DNA from: Oscheius sp. JU75
Taxonomy: Eukaryota; Nematoda; Chromadorea; Rhabditida; Rhabditidae
Direction: 5' to 3'
NCBI GenBank assembly: GCA_037178855.1
Contig: JASJZC010000003.1
Span: 806,001-870,000, forward strand
Length of the DNA: 64,000 nt
Below, piece by piece: positions 32,190 to 45,100 of this stretch; position 1 is the stretch's first letter; every line of letters begins with the position of its first letter. The position numbers and the translations under genes were made by a program. The notes under the pieces are model-generated. The model saw only the letters and a program-made list of their open reading frames with translations. It did not search any database and had not been told where the DNA came from.

Positions 32190-32666
32190 TAAAGCGCTAT
32201 GGTTTCTGTGGAGGACTCTGTCTGTTTGTTTGTTTATCCGTGGCCACGAAACAGAAGCGTGCCAATTAGTTGTCTAGAAGTTTTGTTGTTCAAAAATAGT
32301 TATTGGCTATATTGGTTGACAAGCCAACTTTAGATGCGCTATATAACTTTGTTTTCCTTCCAATGAAGCCACTGGGCGTCTTTCGTTATTACGAAGCGAC
32401 GCAGTCCCCAATACAAACTGTAGGCAAAAGGACGGCAAAGCCGTCGGAGACGTCTTTATTAATAAAGCGCAATGGTGTCCGTTCGTTGTCATGGTGTCCG
32501 CACAATTGCATATCAACACTAATATCCAAAAAAGCTGACAAGACATTTCAAGAGACAAGGGGACAAGCCAGCTGTAGAAGAAACTGCTACTAGCGAAGCG
32601 GCGCAGCCACCTGTGATCAATTCTAAGCAAAGGCCAAAGGGCTGCGAAGCTGCCGCCGGCAGCTGG
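32190..32666 (+). mobile_element. Tandem pair of family B Helitron-like elements
   Basis: The right unit starts near 32448 (TCTTTATTAATAAAGCGC, then CAATGGTGTCCG). It ends GCCGGCAGCTGG immediately before T, with GC-rich hairpin segments before the end, as in the 5330-5530 element. The left unit shows the decayed motif (ctgtctgtttgtttgttt, ccgtggccacgaa) near 32220-32250 and ends in ggacggcaaagccgtc and ggagacg directly against the right unit. So a 3' end abuts a 5' end. The left limit is approximate. Confidence 0.55.
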
Positions 32667-32669
32667 TAA

Positions 32670-33770
32670 AAATCTAAAGAGAGGAAAGAATACTGCGGTT
32701 TCAGTGACATTCAGGAGACTTGCGAGCGATTTTAGCGATAGTGAAGACCAATTATCGTTTCAATTTCAATTCAATTGGCCCGATGCACCGTGTTTGGACG
32801 TCCGATAGTGTCTTTCCCCTTTTACTGTCTACAGAACTAGGTGGTTGCGATCGATATATATTGTGAATAAAAAGAAAGGGAGAGCGAAAGGGAGCCGTGG
32901 TTCCTAGTGAGGCACACTTTTTGCACCGACTAAGCTAAGGAGGGACCGGGAACGGTCCAGCGAACCCAACTGCCTCGCCAAAGGCCCCGCTTTTTCAGAA
33001 TAATTATCACAACGAGTCGTGACAAAATGACTGGTGTAGGGCTATGCAAACGCTGGTAACACTGCTTGTTCTAGAAGATGGCTCATGCATGGCTGTTGTA
33101 TAAAAAAAAAATGGCTCACAGAGCTCTTTGTTGTCGAAGTATTTCGAAAATAGTCGATGCTTTACGACACGCCATTAAAAACAGTTTCGTTTCGGAGTAA
33201 AGAAACTGCCGCGTGTAATATCTCACTGTAATGATGGGATGGGTGCTCTTCCAGAGAATTATTTCAGACATTTCGACATTGTTACGACACATTGGGCTCT
33301 TCTTGCAGCGGACTTTTTTGGGCAGTAGTATGCGACGTAGCTGAACTAGTCACGGTAGTCAAAACTGTTTTGTTACCATTATCGATGAAAGCTCATTCTA
33401 AAAAGACTTACATGAAAATCTCTCTCTTTCCACGTCAATGAACAGTTCTTAGATAAATATCTTCATTATTATAATGGACAAGACCTTCACCGGACTTCGG
33501 ATGACCCTCATCTGATCACAGTAGAGACAAATAAAAGAATACACGCAAGAGACTAGTTGTATATACAAAGTCTTGAGAGAAGTAGTGTAGGAGGTAGATA
33601 ACCCGTATTTATGTACAACAGAGGCTGAATCATGTGTGAGGGAGGGGATTATGCTTAAAAGATATCAGAAATTGGTACCTAAAGAGATGAGGGGTCTGAA
33701 CCGGTTCCGACCCGCGGCTGTTTTACCCGGCTTGACTCTGGAATGAGGTGATATCCAAGGGAGAGCATGA
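32670..33770. other. Intergenic, no supported gene
   Basis: It lies downstream of the receptor-kinase gene. It contains a short repeat relationship with 31920-31975 (atgcaaaa..tgataacac..cttgttctataagatgg, also seen at 33043-33080), so some of it is duplicated. No coding frame is supported. Confidence 0.5.
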
Positions 33771-33777
33771 GTCGATG

Positions 33778-36700
33778 CTATCTGACTTCCTGAAGTTCGA
33801 TTTCTTCTGGACGGCTCTCCAGTTTTTCGGTGGTAGACAAAAGTTTTGTTGCTTCTATCAGGATAGAGGGAGAGTTGATCTCGTCTGCTTGACTGACTAC
33901 GGTAGTGTTATCAGTCGCCTCGTCTTCTGGAGAGGATGTTCGGGATGGTGGGGGTGTCTTCTCGAGGTCACTCTCTTGAGACGACTTTATACTGCCTGAA
34001 AGAGAGAGGACTCAGATAAAAGCAGAGAGACAAAGATAGTTACTCACAATTGGACTGTCCTCCATCCATGGTCCCGCTGTGGTATCCCTCATCGAAGAGA
34101 ACTTCCATCCTTCTCAGAACACATGCGGCACTGACTCTACAGCCAGCATCATGCTCCCACATCTCTTCCAGACTGTTGGTCACTTTGGTCAGAATCTGAA
34201 CCAGCTCAATGCAAACCAAAGAACATATGATTCTTACCCTGTCCTCCAGAATAGCTTTTCTGAAGTCCGGACGTTTCTTCTGAGCCACGACTACCAATCT
34301 GTAAGTAGACAGACGGATCGGATCTCTGGGCTGTTCCTTTCTCAGGTCCGATTCCAGCGGCTCCATGTAGGGAGGGACTTCATCCGTTAGAAACACTTTT
34401 GTCCTGGACAAAATTTCCCAAATGACCAAGGCCATGGCGTAGACGTCGATGGCTTTGAAGTGAGTAATGTCCAGTTCAGCTGCTCCGACCAGAAGTTCGG
34501 GAGCCATGTAACGTTGAGTTCCAACGACTTTGTGCATCTGAAAGATATGTAAATGAGTCAAGAGTCTGTCTCTCTGTATTCCTGTCTCTCTGTCTCTTTG
34601 TCTCCCTCCGTCTCTCTCAAAGACTTACCATGTTCTTGATATTCATCTCCCCATCGAAGACTTGAGAACAGCGCATGGACAGACCGAAATCCATGATGAC
34701 TCCGACAAGTCGATTCCTGCTATCCATTCGGAGGAGCACATTGTGGGACTTGATGTCTCTGTGGAGGATTACCGGTTTGGGATCGCCATGAACCAGCCCT
34801 CTTTCCTCATGAAGAAAGGTCAATGCCTCTAGAAGACTGACTATCAGACTAAGGCAGTCCAGTGGCTGGTCAATGGTTCGGTTCTGGAACAGAGAGAGTG
34901 AGAGCCAATCAGAAGTGACTTACTTTCAGGAAGTGGTGCAGATTACCCATCTCATGATACTCTGTAATGAGGGTCTGCTCCGCAATGTCGTAGTCAAGGA
35001 GTCGGAGAATGCTGCCCTTCATGCACTTTTTCATACAGTTGTCGTTGTAGATTGTCTAGAAGAGAGTCAATGAAATAAAGAGACAGAAGACTGAGAAAAC
35101 GAAAAAAAAGTATAGAGAGATAGGGAGACAGAGAGACGGTGCCTTCACTCACCAGCTCGTTCTGGAAGCTCTGATTGTTCCCCTTGAAGACCTTGACAGC
35201 CACAGTTTTCAGAGCAGCATCAGGACTGGGTCTGTACTCTGCCTTGTAGACCATTCCATACTTTCCTTGTCCAATCTCGTGCATACTGTTGGTCACAATC
35301 TCCCAGATCTTCTTCTGCGGCTCCTCGTTGGGCAGGAGAGCCTCATCGGCTTGCCCACCATCCTGCTTGTTCTTCCTCTTCCGGAGCTGGTTGATCCCAT
35401 AGACACAGGCAGCCAGAGCTCCAATGAAAATGACAGAGATGAAGAAGACCACGAACTCAAGCCAGATTCCCGGAGGTTCGGGCTTCTTGTTCGGATCGAC
35501 CTGTTTAAGCTCCTCGTGTTTGATCACACCCTCCATGTTGTCATGTTGCCAGCGGGCAATGTCAAAGTACTTTGGGTTCTGAATCACAGATTCTATTGTC
35601 TCTCTGCCTCTTGACTCACTGTCTCTGCTCCTGGATCCAGTTCCAAGTGGTCATTGCAGTTGTGCTCCTTACAGCAACAGAACATCTGTCGACCGCCGTG
35701 AATGATGCCGGCGTGGATGCACTGAAAAGTACTGTATAAGCTAATATGAGAGGAAAGTTACCGCAGGACCCTTAGTACAGGTCTCGATAGCATGAGCTTG
35801 ATTCGTCCAGCAGCCTTGGCTCTGGATCACGATCTTCTTTCGGGGCTTAGTCTCATTCTGAAAAACGGAATCTGTCTCTGTGTCTCTCTGTCACTGTCCC
35901 TTTGTCCGTCACGGTAATTCTTATTTGCTAAAATTGCAGGGTTTTGCAGAGAAAAGTTACAAAGCTTACAAACTTTGCATAGTTTGCAATCGAGAGACAT
36001 TAGCAGAAGTTATAGGAAAAGTTTTCTAATTGTCTGCGAAACAATTAGGCTTTGGCATAGACTACTAGCCTAGAAATTCTTCACATTGTTTATGCCTCTC
36101 TGTCACTCTGTCCTTCTACCCACCTTCAACATCTCTTCCGATCCCTTGTACATAAACACGGTCATGCAACTCAGCTGATCGTAGCTTCTCCCCAAATCCA
36201 AGAAGCATCTCTGGGTCTCGCTGTTCTTCTTCTCGGTCTTATTGCCAAACTCGTCGACCTCATCGTCTAGCGGTCGCTCGTTGCTGACACTGACGGCGCA
36301 GTTGATGTACGGTCTGCCGTTCCACGTATAGTAATTCTTCCCGAAAACACCATACACAGCGTTTTTTGGGTCGTCAGCTCCTTCCTTGGGTCCTGGGACG
36401 CCGAACTTCTGAACGTGCTGTAGGTCAGAGATGTGTAGGGAACAGAATGAACCCAGAGGTTAGTAGTCTTGGTCTCAATAGGGAAACCGCGTCTGGGCGA
36501 GAGGGAGAGAGAGATTGGTTCTTATTGTCTCTGTCACTCCTTGTCTCTATATCTTTCTGTCTTTCTGTCTCTCTATCTCTCTACCCTGTCTTTCTGTCCC
36601 CTTGTAAGCCAGTACTCTCTCCCTCACATGTTAGTCACTTTCTCGGCTACCTTAAGAAATTCCTCATTCGTCCTCGGAGCACCATCTTGCGGAAGAGGTT

Positions 36701-36890
36701 CCCTCACATCCAGTGCCTTGTTCTTCGGTCCAATCCTCGGCAGATACTTCTCCTGGTTCCGACTGTAGTTTACTGTCGTAGTCAATTCAGGCTCGACTGT
36801 CGTCGTGGTCGTGATAGGGTCACCTGGACTGCCTGTCGGCAGCTGGCCGGTGACCACCAATAGGCCACCGACTATCAGGAGCCGTAACAT
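33778..36890 (-). CDS. TGF-beta/activin type II receptor serine/threonine kinase (DAF-4-like)
   Basis: Ten exons in phase: 36890-36651, 36417-36124, 35857-35762, 35721-35620, 35578-35153, 35055-34924, 34883-34629, 34537-34238, 34195-34048 and 33995-33778 (736 aa). A signal peptide (MLRLLIVGGLLVVTGQLP) precedes a Thr-rich linker, then a Cys-rich ligand-binding ectodomain (...CFLDLGRS...GCWTN...FCCCKEHNCNDHLEL). The FCCC...CN ending is typical of this receptor family. The membrane helix (WLEFVVFFISVIFIGALAA) leads to a kinase with IGQGKYGMVYKAEY, AVKVF (ATP lysine), LHRDIKSHNVLL, MDFGLSM and GTQRYMAPELL. No GS box lies before the kinase, which indicates type II, not type I. A Pro/Ser/Glu tail follows. 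It should bind BMP-like ligands and phosphorylate type I receptors. An acceptor (atttccag) precedes the ATG. Most introns contain CTGTCTCT or AGAGACAG runs. Confidence 0.93.
35950..36070 (-). repeat. Dispersed repeat in a receptor intron, partner at 51565-51680
   Basis: Shared words in order are aactttgcatagtttg or agtttgcatagtttg, aatcga, agaagtta, attaggctt and agactactag. Identity is moderate. Both copies lie in introns of - strand genes (the receptor here, the LRR-like gene there), in the same orientation. Confidence 0.65.
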
Positions 36891-36959
36891 CAAATGGATG
36901 ACCTGGAAATGGTAAGGTTTTGGTGGGAAGAAATTGAAAAGGGAAGAGAGATAGAGAGA

Positions 36960-38170
36960 TAGGGGAGAGGTGCAAAATAGTTGATAACTCCTGATGACGG
37001 TATAGAGTCTAAGCGTCTCACAGCCAGCCTAATCCTCCTGTCTGACGTCTCGACTGTCATTTACGGAATCTAGCAGAAATGGGTCAGTTGACAGCATATG
37101 ATAGAAGGAGTGAAGTCCCTCGTAAAGTGCAACAGTTTGAGAGCTGTCAGCAGGGGATTCGACCTCGACTTGGGAGGTCTTTAGCGCAGGCGGTTAATTA
37201 TGCTAACTGTCTTTCTCTGGAAGGGGGATAGGAAGAAAGAGAGAGAGAGTCAAACTTTGTCTTGAGAGAGAAAAAGGAAGAAATTGATGGAGAGAGATTG
37301 GTATGGGAGAGACCGAGGGAAGCGACTGTGGATTTGGTCACTGTCACTGTCAATTACTGAAGGATAGGCTGCGTCACTTCCTCCGTCAAAGCCCAAGCTT
37401 ACAGAAATAGAAGAGTTCCGCATTAGATTAACTCCTCACATGGGTTCTGAAGAACAAAACCACTTCCTCTCGGCTGGTTTCCGGGGAGACGAGTGATGGT
37501 GTTTTCGAACGGGTGCAAAAGAACCGACAGAGAAACAGAGAGGCGAAGAGACAGAGAGACAGGGAGACATAGAGACAGAGTGACCAAAAACTAATGACCC
37601 AAGGGATTAGCTTTTTACCTGCAAAAATCCGGACTGAAGTGATTTTCGCTCTGAAGAAGCCCATGAATCAGATTTCCAGGAAAATATGGGAAGTGTAAAC
37701 ACGAGGAAAGCGGCTTCAATGAAGCAGAGTATGAACAAGGGATTGCATCTGCTAGAATGTATTCTGGACCAATGTTTACGGCCTCTCGAATCAGTTATTC
37801 TATTTTCACAACTGCAGCATACACACCTGCTACTTAAGCTTTGTTTGTCAGCGGAACAGATTTGGTGCCATGGGAGCAGAATTTGGAAACTGAAGATAAA
37901 CAGACCATCATACAACACAGCGCAAAGGTGGGTGGCTGTGAGTCTGATACTTTGGATAGAGATGGCAAGAGGCATGCTAAAGAAGATGGTACAAAGGCAG
38001 TCAGTCATTAGAAAGGCTCAGAATCTTCCTGTTCAAGGCAAGGCAAAGGATCGCGAGGTTCAAGAGTCAGAAGAGAGTCTATCCCCTTTTCGGGCATATC
38101 GCATTTTGAAGGAGAGGATAAGGGTGAGAGAGGCAGGGCGATTCATATACATAGGATGGGTATGAATCAA
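36960..38170. other. No supported gene; weak membrane-like frames
   Basis: At 37149-37212 the - strand carries a weak tRNA-like segment. A - strand frame from about 38008 to 37607 has hydrophobic stretches, and an opposing + strand frame at 37686-38165 is equally open. Neither has clean splice or start context. GACAGAGAG low-complexity sequence lies at 37520-37580. Confidence 0.35.
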
Positions 38171-38194
38171 AAGACAGAAAAGAGTTTGAATCAT

Positions 38195-38590
38195 TGGAAG
38201 TTATAGTACTGGTACTGAATCAGAAACATTCAAGAATCTCTGTCTATCTAGTTCTATGGAGCAGTTCCGATGAGACAATTGGTAAGAGTCGAGAAGGGAT
38301 AAGTCAAGAGACAAGGGGAGTGGCAGAACATTAGGGACGAATCTTCTGTCTCTATCTCTAGAGGATCCAGCGATAATATAGGGATGAGTCAAGAGTCTAA
38401 TCAGTAGACAAGGAGATGATTCGAAAGTCATTCAGAGATTCGGAAGGTTTAGAAGTTGTAGTACTGATAGTGAACAAGATTATCTCTATCTCTCTGGAGT
38501 CTGAACAGTTCCAAGGATACTAATGGTAAGAGTTAAGGACCACAAAAGTAGAGGAGGGATGAGTCAAGAGGCAGGGAGAGATTTGGAAGC
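38195..38590 (+). repeat. Diverged tandem repeat, period about 250 bp
   Basis: Landmarks gaagttatagtactggtactgaa (38199) and gaagttgtagtactgatagtgaa (38451) are about 252 bp apart. Further words recur in order: a gagcagttccgatga/gaacagttccaagga element, aatggtaagagt and gggatgagtcaagag. These are decayed two-copy repeats without coding potential. Confidence 0.6.
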
Positions 38591-38599
38591 TCTGAATGT

Positions 38600-41500
38600 T
38601 GGACGATTCGGATGTATAGTCGGAACAGTTCCTTCTGGTTTACTGCTACCACAGAGAGTCAAGACTCTGAGGGACAAAAAGACAGAGACACGACTCTCTG
38701 GGATAGTCTCTGGGCGTGGCCGAGGTCCACCTTTTCTAACACACAACCGCATCAACCTTACAAGGTCGAATAACCGCCTAAGAGACAAACTAGAGGTTAA
38801 AACTTTTCCGCGGGGAACTGATATTTCCAAATTTTTTGGGTACGTAGTGACTGCTTCCGTTCAATCGCTCTGTCAAGACAGGGCTAGAGACAAGAACAGT
38901 CAAGCTTCCTGATATAGAGAGACAGAGAAGGATAGAGAATTGTAAAAAAGTTTTTGATACTAGTCGCAACATTTCACCCGTACGTTCTCGACAGGTGCGG
39001 CCTTGATTCCAAGGCATAATCACACAATCAATCCATCATCTGTGCCGATCAGAACCGAGGTGAAAAGTGGTCCGGTAATTGTAGATGACTTTTTGCAGTC
39101 TTTCTGCAACAAATGGAAAGTTTTGGAATTTAGGGAGAGACAGAAATCCACACAATGAAGTAAAGGAAAGTCTAGTCAAAAAATCCGAGAAGCAAAATGC
39201 AATAAGAGGCGATTTACCAGCTTTCAGGAAATCACTCACATCAGATAGAATGAAAATGATGATTGAGGCAAAAAAGAGAGGACAAAGACCGTATGCGGTG
39301 TTGTCGAAAATGCTATAAGGCGGTATGGGAGAGACGTGTTAATGACTAGCCATGACAAAATTCTCCGCCGCTAGCATCGGATATGTGAGCCAATTAGTGG
39401 TGTTTGATGGCGGCTACAGCTTAGGCTTCTCACCTGAATTGCGTCTTTTTCGAAGCTGTCCCAAGCCAATAACAACTTTTTTGAATTAAGTCTGATTTTG
39501 AGCGCGTATATTTAGAGCTCGGATATGGTAATAACTGGCGACGTTGTGTCTAATGATAATGATAGGGATCAATCCTCGTTTTAACGGGAAGAACAAAATA
39601 TTTGGACCGGGATGACGTTTGGGATGAGAGACAGAGAGATGGGTGCACAGATAGACAGAGAGATAGAGAGACAGAGAGGAGAAGAGACAGAGAGACAAAG
39701 ACAGTAGGTCAAAGCCCAGCAACCACATTGTTTTCCGAGCGTTTTCCCAAGAGCACGAGTTGACCTTCTCTACAAAATTTTAAATGTTACCGAGGGCAAA
39801 GTCTTGACGCTGATTATACACTCACATTTGAACATTACCGTACTCCAATAAGTACACATAAACTATATCCTGTTTCGAGAATTATGTGCACTTTATAATC
39901 ATTGGATTTCATTGGATGAACGTCAAGAGTCAGAGCGAGACTACAGTAGGTAGCTTTGATAGAGAGTACAGAGACACTGTCACTGTCTCTGTATCTCTGT
40001 CACGTGGGTTGACTGGAAGAAAACGAGGTTTGTACCCTTGACTGCTTGAAAATAAAAAGAGGTAGAGGATGCAAACAAATTCCTAATTGGCGCTATTTGA
40101 AATGATGAGATGAGAAAACGAGAAAGAGAGAGATAAAGATTAGAGGGACTGAGAGCCAAGAGTCAAAGATACTGTACTATTCAGTAGAGAGTACAGAGGC
40201 ACTGTTGCTGCTTATCGGTAGGACATATTCGCCTAGGTAACAGGAAGTCAAGAGTTCGAGTACAGTATGTACCCAGAAGGAGACAGATGGTCGTGTTCGG
40301 GTGCAGGAGGATATCCTTAATCCAAAGAAAATATTGTAACAAAGCGGAAAAGAGCATACTTAGGATAAAGACAGTCAAAAACTGTCTAATAGACGAGGCC
40401 CATTGAAAGAGTCTGATCTGGATAGAGTTTAGTGAAGAGGCAGGATTTTTCATTAAGAGAGCCAGATCAAGAGTGTTCTAGGGAACTTTTAAGAGTCTAA
40501 TTCAGGGAGACGGCTAGTAGTCAAGAGTCGGAACGTTGCCAAAAGAGCTCTGAGCCAGAGAGATTACCAGTAGTCGAGAGGCAAAGACAAAGAGGCATAG
40601 GTAGAGAAGAGTGTCAGAAAAGAGCGGGTACCCTCAAGAGTAACACTCAAGATAAACAGTGTTGAAATAAACAAAGGTGCAGGATCAGCTGTTCCTCAAC
40701 CCATCCAGGAAATCAATACAAGCCCGAACCGAAGGCGGTAGAGAGACAGAGAGAAACGGGGTCAAGAGGCCCTGTGTGTTGCAGAGTGCGCGTGTTCGTT
40801 TCGCGGAGGGCGAGAGAGGAACAACGGAGCGAAGTTTTGTTCTGCTGGTTTTTGGCCGCCACAGAGTACAGTGTGTGAGAGAGGGTTTTGGGGAAGGATA
40901 TCCGGTTCAAAATCTTGTACTTTCAACGGCTCGAAAACTTGTACGATGACTCTTTGGAACTGGACAAGTATCGTGCCAAAGGTTTTGGAATACTTCCCCC
41001 TTCCAGACAACTTCGAGAGTTTTTTTTATGAGAGTTTCTAGAAAAAATGATAAGGCACAAACAGGAAAAAAGACAGAGTAAGGTTAGAGGTCTGAAAGCA
41101 GAAATGGGACGATCGTAGTTGAGCAGAACTTGATTGAAGCTCGCAACTTTAGAGCCGATTTTCGGAGCAAAGCCGTTCTTTTTTGAAAAATAATGTTTTA
41201 CAAAGTTGTAGACCAGATCAAAATCTACAACTTTGCAGAACATTACAAGATTCAAAAAAACGTTTTGGACCCTGAAAGAGACCGTGAAGTGGCGCCCTTG
41301 AGCGTACATTAAGGTAATATCGACGTTAGTAGTCCCAAAACAACATTTTTAACATTTTTGATACTCAACAAACTTGTTGAATTTATCAAAATCTACAGCT
41401 TTGCAGGATATTGCTAAGCATGAAAGTCAAATTTTGACCCTGTAATAGGCGCTGGGATGTGACAGGATGGGAGGCGCTTCTGTTCCAGAACATCTGTCAG

Positions 41501-42070
41501 TCCTTTAAGACTACTTTTAAGCAAAAAAAAATCCAAACTTTTGGCATTGGTCCTGACCCCCCTAATCGGTCAAAAAGTGGCTGTGAAAAACGGGTATTCT
41601 CTACAGGTTGGCCCCGTGAACGAGAGCGAGAGAGAATGAGAGGCGGGAGCGATAAGCATCGATCGTGTTCTCTCCCAGCTCCCGCCTCTTTTCTTCACCA
41701 TCACCGGTCTTTTTTGTGTTCGATTTTTGGTGGGAGGCAAGGAGTCAAAATGGAAAAAGGGAACGTGGGAACAAAAAACTGCAAGGGGTTCGGGTGAAAA
41801 AATGGGCGCGCGGCTGACAAATAGGCTAGAGAGCGAAGTCGGGGAAAGACCTCCTGTACGCAAACACCAGCGATCTGATTTTTTGCACTTTCCTGGTGAT
41901 TTTTTGAGAAGGGGGGGGGGGTTAGAGAGGCGGAGAAACAGTAGTCACCTGGGCAAGAGAGAGAGAGTGCAGGGGTAGGTCAAAGCGGTGTGGGGAAAGA
42001 AGAAATGCCAAATGGTCAGCAGAGAAAACTCGCAACACAATATAGTCATCGACATTTTCGATTGACGATC
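38600..42070. other. Gene desert of low-complexity and repeat relics
   Basis: AGAGACAG-type runs occur at 38920, 39630-39700 and 40730. At 41195-41420 there are two copies of the actacaactttgcagaaca family seen again near 21905, 59545 and 60705. At 41639-41694 a perfect 11-bp inverted repeat (GAGGCGGGAGC/GCTCCCGCCTC) has a 30-odd-base loop. No gene model could be supported. Confidence 0.5.
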
Positions 42071-42072
42071 GG

Positions 42073-42145
42073 GGTCCTGTGGCCTAATGGATAAGGCGTC
42101 GGTCTCCTAAACCGAAGACTGCAGGTTCGAGTCCTGCCAGGATCG
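42073..42145 (+). tRNA. tRNA-Arg (CCT)
   Basis: The cloverleaf is complete: acceptor GGTCCTG/CAGGATC (one G-T pair), D-arm TGGCCTAATGGATAAGGC, anticodon CCT in GTCTCCTAAAC, T-arm GCAGGTTCGAGTCCTGC, and discriminator G. There is no intron. The 12 bases before the gene include a partial copy of its own 3' end (gacgatcgggg). Confidence 0.95.
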
Positions 42146-42159
42146 TTATTTTTGCTTTT

Positions 42160-45100
42160 TTTGGCCATACTAGGTGTTGTGTGCGGACCTTCGGATGAGT
42201 ACCTGCACATTTTTTGTTTAAAAAGGTTTTGTAGAAAGGGTAAGATGAAAAAAAGAGATATTGGAAATGGGAGGAATTCGAATTTGTAAAAATGGGTGTA
42301 TGAGTCGACTTATTGCCAAAGAACCCGGAGAACCCGGACCACACTGCTTCTATCAACAGCTTCCAACCCTTTAATTTCCAGAAAAACCTAATCTCTCCCT
42401 CTATTAACTACCTTGTTTTTCATTGACTTACGAGATTTCCAGGTCTCCGTGAATCTCTAAATTTAGAAGAGGCAGAGAGACAGAGAGACATAGAAAAACA
42501 GAATACATTGAACGAGTCAAAAGTTCTCTCTAGTACTGTTCAGAGCTCTCGAGAATACAAGATAAGGGAACACACGCCACCGTTAGCAGTTTGAATGCTA
42601 GAAAGATTGAATCGGGGGAATGACATTCCCAGAAAAAAACTATAGCAGGCATTGCGAGTCATTTTCCCACGCCTAATCATCCGCTACCCATTCAACAAGC
42701 TGCGAAATAAAATTTTGGGCGGCGTCATCTCACCGTCTGCTTGTCTTCCTCTATTCCTCTTCACAGTGTTGTTTTCGACCACATAAATTAGGGTCAATGT
42801 CAGATAGGTTACTCCCCTGCAAAAAAGTGACAGTTTTCGACGAATAAGAGACCATGGGAATCGGCTGGACGCAACATCTTAGGAAGGCGAGAACCCGACC
42901 TGTCCTCTATCCAGTACAGTATCTGTTGGTACAAACTGGATAAGATTAATGGCCACTCGTCGAAGAAGAGACAGAGATCGAGACGGACAGGGTGAGCGTA
43001 GAATAAGCGCTCTCGACGATAAGATCTCTTCTAGGGAGGCCGTGTCTTTCGAAAAGACCGTTCACGGGGTGGAACAGTTTGGAATATCCCCCATTTTAAT
43101 TGATTGGACGGAGTGAAAGAGAAAGAGCGTCATCAAAACAAAGGAGAGAGAGAAACAGAGCGGAAGAGCGAAAGTGATATGGGCATCAACATAAAAACCG
43201 CCATATTTACACGGCTAGTTATGCGCGGGAAAATTGCCGCGAAAATTGGTTTAGAATGGGAGTCGGAATAGGTGATGGTTGAGAGAGAGAGGTGGTGAAG
43301 ATCCTGTGAAAAGACATCCAGATATACAGACAGAGAGACAGATAACGACTGGATCTTCAAATGCCAACCATGAGTCAAAACTAGGTCAAGGAGTCATGGA
43401 TACAAAGAGTCACGAGGAACAAGCTGTCTATTTTGAAACCCTGCCCTTCCGCTTGACCCTATCTAGTTCCTGCTCTCTGCGTTTTGCTCGAACTTTTCAT
43501 GCATTCCAGCCTCTGAATGGAGGTGAGATCATAGTTGTTTTGACTCCCAAGCTGGTAATGAAGTCAATCACCGTCTTTTCTGCAAGAGGGTGAGAGTAAA
43601 AGTATGCAAAATGGTGAATGAGTCAGGAAAGAGAAATTAGAGAGAGAGAGAGAGAGAAGGAGAGAGTGAGTGAGCTGTAAACAGTCACTGGTATCAATAT
43701 GAAAATACGATGGAAAGTGGGATTGCGAGACGGTGAGACAGAGAAACAGGGAGATAGACACAGAGACAGAGAGTACAGCTTCCGTACTCTCTTGGCATAT
43801 AAACAAGTTTCTTCTCTTGAAATAGACACAAGTTTTCTGCTCATCACGAGCCGTTGGAGATGGACATAATACCCAATTAGGCAGCCTTACGAGCCTGAGC
43901 TTCTCCCCTGATAAACAGCAACGATTAACACGGACTGTGAGGGAACCTTACTGTAACCTTTCTCTCTTTCTGTCCCTGTTTCTCTGCCACACTGTGGCTG
44001 TATCTGCATTCATTTACCTCTGTATCTGCATCCATTCACTTCTGCTAATGCCTCTTTAAAGCTAATTCGACTCACTAATGAAATGAGTCGAATCGGAGCC
44101 TCCAATGACGTGATTTCCTCCCCCTGTGAACCAGCTCAACTCGACCCTTGTCGCTCCAAACTTCATCTTTTGACCTATGAAAATAACGCTGTGTATGTAC
44201 AGCGCTCCAGTGATTACGACGAGCTATAAGCTGGAAATCATGCCCCTGCAAGCTCCAGATGTACTAGGGATTACGAGCAGTGTGGATCAAATTATGCGTG
44301 ATTCAGAGCCTTACGTGAGCCCGGGAAGAGCGAGAGATCTTCTCGTCCTGCACGAAAATCGGGCTATTTTGGGAGGTGAGATGGTGAGAGTCGTTTTCTT
44401 CATCTTTAGAAAACTGGGAATGCGGTCAATATTCAAAACAATGTTTGGGTGAGGAGGATTATTCTGAAAAACCATCGAAATCTCTATGTGGTCAATACTT
44501 TTCGGAAACGCTATGTAATAAATACTTTTCAAGATACGCGCGAAACTTTGGCCGAGTGGTTAAGACTCTTGCCTACCATTCGAAAAACTCGGGTTGGATC
44601 ACGCTTGAAGGCATACATCTTGTTTTTGCGTTCAACGAATTCGCGATGATAGCGAAAGAGGGAAGTGTTGGCCCTACGTCAATGTTTCTCAGAAGCCCCG
44701 CTGGTACAAACATGCTTGATTTCCTCTAAAAGAGGACAGTGCTGATTAAGAGGCCATTGAGAAAGGAGAAGAAAGAAGTCAAGGGCGTACTGGGAAGGAG
44801 TCTTTAAATAACTGACAAGTTTTTAGATAGTTAATACCAATCCGAGGCCAATGAATCCAAAGAAATGAGTCAGATAAAGAGAATATGAATTTTACGAATT
44901 ATAGGCTGGCTTATGACACGGATAAGCTCCTTCCAGTCTCGTTGGTATAGGTCAGATTGGGGATTTGGAAAGGGAAAAGTGTACAGTTGGAATGTACTTT
45001 GGGGAACAGAGAGACAGAGACAGAGAGATAGAAACTGTACTGAGGACAAGGCTTGGCTTCGTAGATGAGTCAAGATGACTCTCGACTCTTATCAGTCGCT

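Noticed and set aside
37607-38165. Overlapping frames on both strands with some hydrophobic stretches
   Set aside because: No convincing acceptor or donor pairs, no start context, and both strands equally open.
40181-40453. 90-codon - strand frame with hydrophobic segments
   Set aside because: The composition reflects pyrimidine-rich low-complexity DNA; no splice or start support.
44177-44452. 91-codon + strand frame
   Set aside because: An acceptor-like ag precedes part of it, but no neighbouring exon fits in phase and the product has no recognisable feature.
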